Of a stretch of 64,000 bases of DNA, positions 58,971 to 64,000 are shown in pieces. Position 1 is the stretch's first letter. Each line of letters opens with the position of its first letter. The position numbers and the translations under genes were made by a program. Origin of the DNA: Pelodera strongyloides (Eukaryota; Nematoda; Chromadorea; Rhabditida; Rhabditidae); contig JAANDG010000045.1 of assembly GCA_036852015.1 (NCBI GenBank), positions 248,001 to 312,000 on the forward strand, written 5' to 3'. Under the pieces are notes generated by a model, which saw only the letters and a list, made by a program, of their open reading frames with translations, was not told the DNA's origin and ran no database searches.

Positions 58971-60637
58971 ATGAGTGAGGACAAGAAGCCTCAGGAGGAG
59001 CGGAGCCTTAGGCCCGTGGCCTTCGCGGCCGTAGTTTTCTCGACCGTGGCCGTTTCATCATGCCTAATCACCTTCCCACTGATTGTCCATCATATTCAAA
59101 CACTGGAATCTGCGGTCGCGATGGACTTGGAATTTTGCCAGGTTTGTGCGAGTTAATGTTAATTTTTAAAGAGGTATGTCACGTGGTACTGAAACACATC
59201 TCTGCTATTTTAAGCATTTCCGTCAGCAAATTCAGTACGAACTCCATAATTTACAGGAAATTGTCAAGCTTACAATTAGGTTTGAAATCCGCGTGTTCTT
59301 GCCGCTTTATGTGAGAAAAGTCGAAGTGCATTCTTTGATCAATGTATGAAAAGACAGAAGCATGGCACAAATAGCTGCCAAAATAATCGATTACTAACTA
59401 CAGTAACTTAACCATAAAAGTTGTGATTTTTTACCGCCATGCAGCCCATTCCACGGTTGTATTCGGCCACGGTAATATGATTGAAGCGGTTGAAGCGATC
59501 CAGCATAGGTTTGGAAACCACTTGTCTTACCGCTTTGATATCTGGCTTATCTTGACTTATTTTCAGGCTCGCGCACGTGACATGTGGAAAGAGATGTTGA
59601 ACATCGAAACCGGCGGCACAAAGAACACTGACAAACTGGCTGATATGATCATGTCTCATAGGTACGTTTCAGGAAATACATTAATATGCATAAAATATAC
59701 TTGGAGGTTTTGACTTTCTTTTCCATGTTTCTTGCTTACACTGTGCATTAGACTTTTAAAAATAGCGCACCGGCTTGAGACGACGTAATAATTCTATTTA
59801 TGTATAATGATGTACGAATCCTATGTAGTCAATGAAATACTTGCAGCCACTGCTACCAGATTATGATATGCTACCGTAACTTACATGCATACATTCAAAC
59901 AAGCAAACGTTATTATATGAGATAAATTCAGGCGAATCGAGAAGCGTGACACCTTGGCAGATTTCTGGCAGCGTCGGCTGCACGATCAGGAGCTCAGAGA
60001 CGAACCCTTCGGTCGCGAGGAACCCTCTACCGGAGGTGGTGGTGGATGCTGTACTTGTCATCGTGGACCTCCCGGACCCGCTGGAGAACCCGGACGGGAT
60101 GGATCTCCTGGACTCGATGGTGAGCCTGGACAGATTGGTCCCCCAGGACCTCCCGCCCCTCCCGGACCTTCTGCCGACTCTCTGTTCCCACCACAGTGCC
60201 CATGTGAAGCACCTCCCGGAGAACCTGGACCCAAGGGACCACCTGGACCCGATGGACCACCCGGACCCCCTGGATCTGGAGGAGAGGACGGAAAACCTGG
60301 AGATCAAGGACCTCGTGGTGCTCCTGGACTCCCTGGAAACCCAGGACAGCCTGGACGTCCTGGACCTCCTGGAGAGCCTGGAAGCTACCGTACGGAAGTT
60401 GGACCCCCTGGAAGACCCGGAGCACCAGGACGCCCTGGATCTCCCGGACAACCTGGACCTCCTGGACCCCCTGGAGAGGACGGAAAGCCTGGACCTCTGG
60501 GACCTCCCGGACAGCCTGGACCACCTGGACAGCCTGGACAGAACGGTCAACCCGGTCCCACTGGACAAAACGGAGACACCGGAGCGCCAGGCTCTTGCGA
60601 TCACTGCCCTCCCGCCCGTCTGGCGCCCGGATATTAG
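58971..60637 (+). CDS. Cuticle collagen, complete
   Basis: Structural protein of the nematode exoskeleton, secreted by the hypodermis during moults. Exons: 58971-59141, 59567-59661, 59932-60637 (TAG), in phase, 323 aa. N-terminal cytosolic stretch [15 protein letters not shown], then a membrane or signal anchor ([20 protein letters not shown]). RIEKR, encoded at the start of exon 3, is a likely furin-type processing site. A short Gly-X-Y domain follows a [15 protein letters not shown] cysteine cluster. The main Gly-X-Y stretches are interrupted twice ([16 protein letters not shown], and GSYRTEVG) and end in [14 protein letters not shown]. These clusters form inter-chain disulfides in the family. 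Third codon bases favour GGA and CCT/CCC, as in other nematode collagens. The family is too large for an orthologue to be named. Confidence 0.95.
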
Positions 60638-60691
60638 ATACGGTAGTTTGTGTGCAGAAAAGAAAACACAAATGCCACAAATCAGAATATC

Positions 60692-60697
60692 AATAAA
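60692..60697 (+). terminator. Poly(A) signal of the collagen gene
   Basis: AATAAA 55 nt after the collagen stop codon, in good position for the 3' end. Confidence 0.7.
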
Positions 60698-61091
60698 CAA
60701 TTTGAACGATATGCTTTAGTTACACACATTTATGCACAAAAAAAAATTACAAGTACGGTAAAAATGTAAACAAATTTAAGCCACTTGAAAAATAGTAAAT
60801 GCCGGGAGAAAAACAAAAAGTTCTACTTACAGTGAGAAAGTGAGCGAGCAAGTGGCGAGAAATCCGCGGGAAAAATATCAGAACTCAGAACAATACCAGG
60901 CCGCGTAGATTTCCAAGACATTACGTTGCATTGCCAAAAAGATTTACATGCCGCCTCAATTCTCCGTATTGGGAACAAAATATTAAACACTTGGAGGGAT
61001 ATTTCTAGGGTTAAACGTTATGATACATAATTTAAAGGTACAAAACCACTCAAAATCACGTGCCATACCGCTTTAAAAGTCACCCGATAAA

Positions 61092-62509
61092 CTAAAATTC
61101 GAGCCCATATTTCTGTACCCAGTCGAAAGTTCCGTTTGCTGACTGGGTATACTCGCATCCAACCACCCAAGTGGGGTTCGCCTTTTGGAGTTCTCTGAAA
61201 TTAATGAAAAATTAAAATAAATTAAAAAAGATTCATTTGTACCACACACATTTCAAGGCGTGGCCAGTGTACATATAAATCGCAGTTCTACACTACTACG
61301 GTACATTACCTTATTTGATGTCCTAAATGCGTTCGCCGCGAACCACTTTCCAGCCTTATAGGTGAGCGGCGCAACCGCGGGAGTTTGGACTTTACCCTTC
61401 TACCATGAACTAGTACAAGAGCTCGGGAATAGCACTCCATTCATCAAGATGCTTTCTTATCAGTCAATGTTGAAGCAAAACGTCTTTACTTTTGAACTTG
61501 AGCGAAGGGCAGGTGGTTCTTTTATGAACCTTTCTTTCACAAACCATCATCCAAGCCTTCAGGCATACAAAGTGTCAGGTTCAGGATCAGGCTCAAGTAG
61601 GCTTTATGATCCTCTTATGGAAAAAGACTTTCGACTGTGTTCGAAACTGGATGAAAGGACACTTTAAAATTCATAGACATGGAGAGGGAGAGAGAGACAG
61701 AGAGACAGAGAGACAGAGAGAAGGGAAGAGATAGAGAGAAGAGAGAACGAGAGAGAGAACTGAACAAAAAGGGCACTATATAAGCCGCCATTTGGAATAA
61801 GTGAGAGATGGAGATAGAGGTAGCGAGAGAGAGGAATAGAGAGAGAGAGAGAGAGAGAGGAGCTTCTTATGGGGGACTGGATATCAGAGTACAAAAAAAA
61901 GAACTCTAAAGAAAGGGCATTGCGGTTGTTCGGCAAGAAAAGCACTCATTGAGGTATTCTTGACGGGGAACAAATTATTAATAAATTACGCACAAGCTAC
62001 CATATCCATATGAAGTGATATTGCCAAACACAAGGCAAATTGCGTAAATACAGGGAAATTGCACAATTTGTCATATGCAACTCTTCGTTTACTATGCGCT
62101 ATGGGGCGTCAGCGGAACAAGTAGTTTTTAAAGCGAAATGCTAGCCCCTTTGGAAAATTTGCATATGATAAGCAAATCCTATGTATCCTATGCTAATTTT
62201 GTACGATTGCCGTGGACGATCGTACAAAATTAGCATAGGATACATAGGATTTGCTTATCATATGCAAATTTTCCAAAGGGGCTAGCATTTCGCTTTAACT
62301 ACTATTGACCTGAGTATGGAAGCAGGATCTAGAAGTCCAAAAAAATACTTAAACTTGAAGCAATTTTTGTTTTGCTATCTCACTGTGTCGTATAACTTAG
62401 ACCATCAAACCCTACCTTGGAAATATAAAACTAGTTGCTGGTAATCTTACTATGCCTGCCGGCAAAAGGTAGGCAGCTTTCGAGTGGAACAAGAAAGAGA
62501 GAGAGAGAT

Positions 62510-62560
<51 letters not shown>

Positions 62561-63946
62561 GAGAGAGAAGAAAATAGAGTGAGTAGGATAGAGAGAGTGT
62601 AGGTGAGTCATACAGAATGAGAGAGATACTAAGCTACAGTTTAGGAAGGGAGGGAAAGGAAGGTAGAAGCACATCAGTTCTTGACGACGGTTTAGCGGTA
62701 CACATAATAGCAAGTAGCTTTCGCTTAGAAACTGGTTTTGATGTAAACGTACCAGACAGGTGTGTTCAGTATATGTATTGTACTGATGTACATACTCATA
62801 CTAGCACAACGGGGCACGCTAATGAAAGACAATGATAAGTTCAAGGTGGCGCACTGCAAATTTCTAATTTTCTGGGTTTATCGACTACCAGCTTCATAAA
62901 ATGCGAAACTCTGATGGTGCGGGGCGAAACCAGGCGCGCCTCTGTCCCACCGCGCACCTCGCCAAATCATTTCGCCGGGTTCTGGCGAAGGCATTGAGCA
63001 CCCTTTCGTGAAAAGATAGGCAGAAGCCGCTGCGCACCTCTTTATCTGTATCAATTTTCGCATTATTGTAGAACGTACCTTTCGCCGCGAGCAATTTTCC
63101 CGCTAGGATTCCGCGCACCACCCGTGTTGCGTGAATGAAAATGTCTAGCACCAGGTTAAACATGCCACATTTTGGCACATCATCGGCACACTAGTGGCAC
63201 AATAAATCAAGTATTTGAGAAAATGTAAACAAAAACTAACTTGAACAAATAGTCAAAGTTGATCTCTCCTGGGGTGTCAGGCTCGTTTCTGGAAGGCACT
63301 TGCGCAACTTGGACATGGCCTGAAATATATCCCAGTTTGAAAGGTTGCGAGATCACCGCTCCATATCGCCGCACACTAAAAATGCGCGATGGCGACGCGG
63401 CGAGCTTGTGTTTATTGACGTTTACTACATTTAGGTAAGGCATTATAGCAAGAGTTACATAGCGAGACGGTTACAAAAAAATATAAATAAATTTGGAAAA
63501 TCAAACCTATATAATCTTTCATGTCCTTCATTGTTGCAGTCAATTGGCCGCGAATCTGCTGTGCGTGGAATGTATCCTAAAGTTTTTAGAGATTTATTTC
63601 TTCTTCTTCTTCTTCTTACATAGCTCGGTGCGCAGAAGTAGAGCGGCCCACTCTCTAATGTAGAATTGCGATAACGGCGCCAGAGTTGAGCCGAAAGACG
63701 GCCATATGTGGGCGAATATCGCGATATATATAAACACAAAATGCACCTAATATTGTAAGAGACATGTATTCATGAATGTCGTCACAAACTCAGCCACAGA
63801 GCCGCACATACGCGCATTCAAATTGCCTTAGTGGCACATTGGTAATGGTTAGCATGAAAATTTACGAAATGAATCCAAATAGAAGAGAAAACTCACAAAC
63901 ATGATCTTTAGGTTAGGAAGGCCGACACGTTTGATAATATCGAGAG
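61092..63946 (-). CDS. Hydroxypyruvate isomerase, C-terminal exons (5' part outside the window)
   Basis: TIM-barrel sugar isomerase family enzyme interconverting hydroxypyruvate and tartronate semialdehyde (HYI / Hyi-Gip type). Exons in transcription order: 63897-63946, 63507-63576, 63241-63319, 61092-61194 (TAG), in phase. They give 100 residues, from ALDIIKRVGLPNLKIMFDTF through QVAQVPSRNEPDTPGEINFD to VVGCEYTQSANGTFDWVQKY. Family marks: the metal-binding D and H in MFDTFHAQ, GHVQVAQVPSRNEPDTPGE with its substrate-binding histidine and RNEP, and the ligand glutamate in VGCEY. The tail is shorter than in bacterial forms, ending GLEF. About 160 N-terminal residues should lie beyond 64000. The 2-kb last intron holds GA repeats and a palindromic MITE. 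Confidence 0.88.
61195..63240. other. 2-kb last intron of the hydroxypyruvate isomerase gene
   Basis: Contains GA-rich simple sequence (61682-61860, 62490-62625), the 171-bp palindrome 62128-62298, and a GC-richer stretch 62900-63125 with CGCCGCGCGCACC-like words also seen near 41100, 48900 and 55640. No exon is needed here, since the flanking exons join in phase. Confidence 0.65.
62128..62298. repeat. 171-bp near-perfect palindromic MITE, family B, copy 2
   Basis: Same length and arms as 37388-37558, bounded by TTAA on both sides, but the core reads GCCGTGGAC instead of GTCCACGGC. It is therefore inserted in the opposite orientation. Arms are nearly identical between the two copies. Confidence 0.92.
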
Positions 63947-64000
63947 CTGAAATACAGGAGGAATTATTTTAAATGTAATTTCAGAGGAACAATTAGCAGT

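Noticed and set aside
61362..61667. 101-codon plus-strand open frame in the hydroxypyruvate isomerase intron
   Set aside because: No recognisable family, no conserved-looking splice partners, and Ser/Gly repeats (SGSGSGSS) typical of chance frames.

Overview
The window is genomic DNA of a nematode. Evidence: very small exons with GT-AG introns and short (T)TTCAG-type acceptors, acceptors a few bases upstream of start codons as in SL trans-splicing, a cuticle collagen, a nematode-type chemoreceptor, and orthologues of C. elegans GEI-8 and MXL-2. The fragmentation (45 coding exons in one gene) and the load of small palindromic transposons would suit a diplogastrid such as Pristionchus. That genus-level guess is inference only.

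Layout. 1-10,287 (+): SLC17-type transporter, 5' end cut by the window edge, with a 4.75-kb intron full of repeats. 11,866-37,640 (-): a complete NCoR/SMRT-type corepressor (gei-8), 45 coding exons that join in phase to 1,865 aa. 39,332-42,744 (+): mxl-2, a Max-like bHLH-zipper protein of 188 aa in 6 exons. 44,065-46,389 (-): five or so linked exons of a gene I cannot name with confidence, apparently lacking its 5' part. 47,385-49,734 (+): a second, broken copy of mxl-2. 51,208-53,315 (+): a 5'-truncated LINE with an open reverse-transcriptase frame. 53,398-58,154 (+): a seven-transmembrane receptor of 325 aa. 58,971-60,637 (+): a cuticle collagen of 323 aa behind a TATA box. 61,092-63,946 (-): the C-terminal exons of hydroxypyruvate isomerase, running off the right edge.

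The genes do not form an operon. gei-8 and mxl-2 are divergent and share a 1.7-kb upstream region; the transporter and gei-8 converge. Both gei-8 and mxl-2 encode transcription regulators: GEI-8 as a histone-deacetylase corepressor scaffold, MXL-2 as the obligate partner of a Mondo-type bHLH factor.

The non-coding part is dominated by mobile DNA: two copies (and two remnants) of a short non-autonomous Helitron carrying a tRNA-like core, a 1.43-kb foldback element, several TTAA-flanked MITE families, a ~2-kb element in the SANT2 intron of gei-8, and several minisatellites. The most informative points are the mxl-2 duplication, whose second copy preserves the empty site of a Helitron, and a cysteine-rich region between the two SANT domains of the corepressor.
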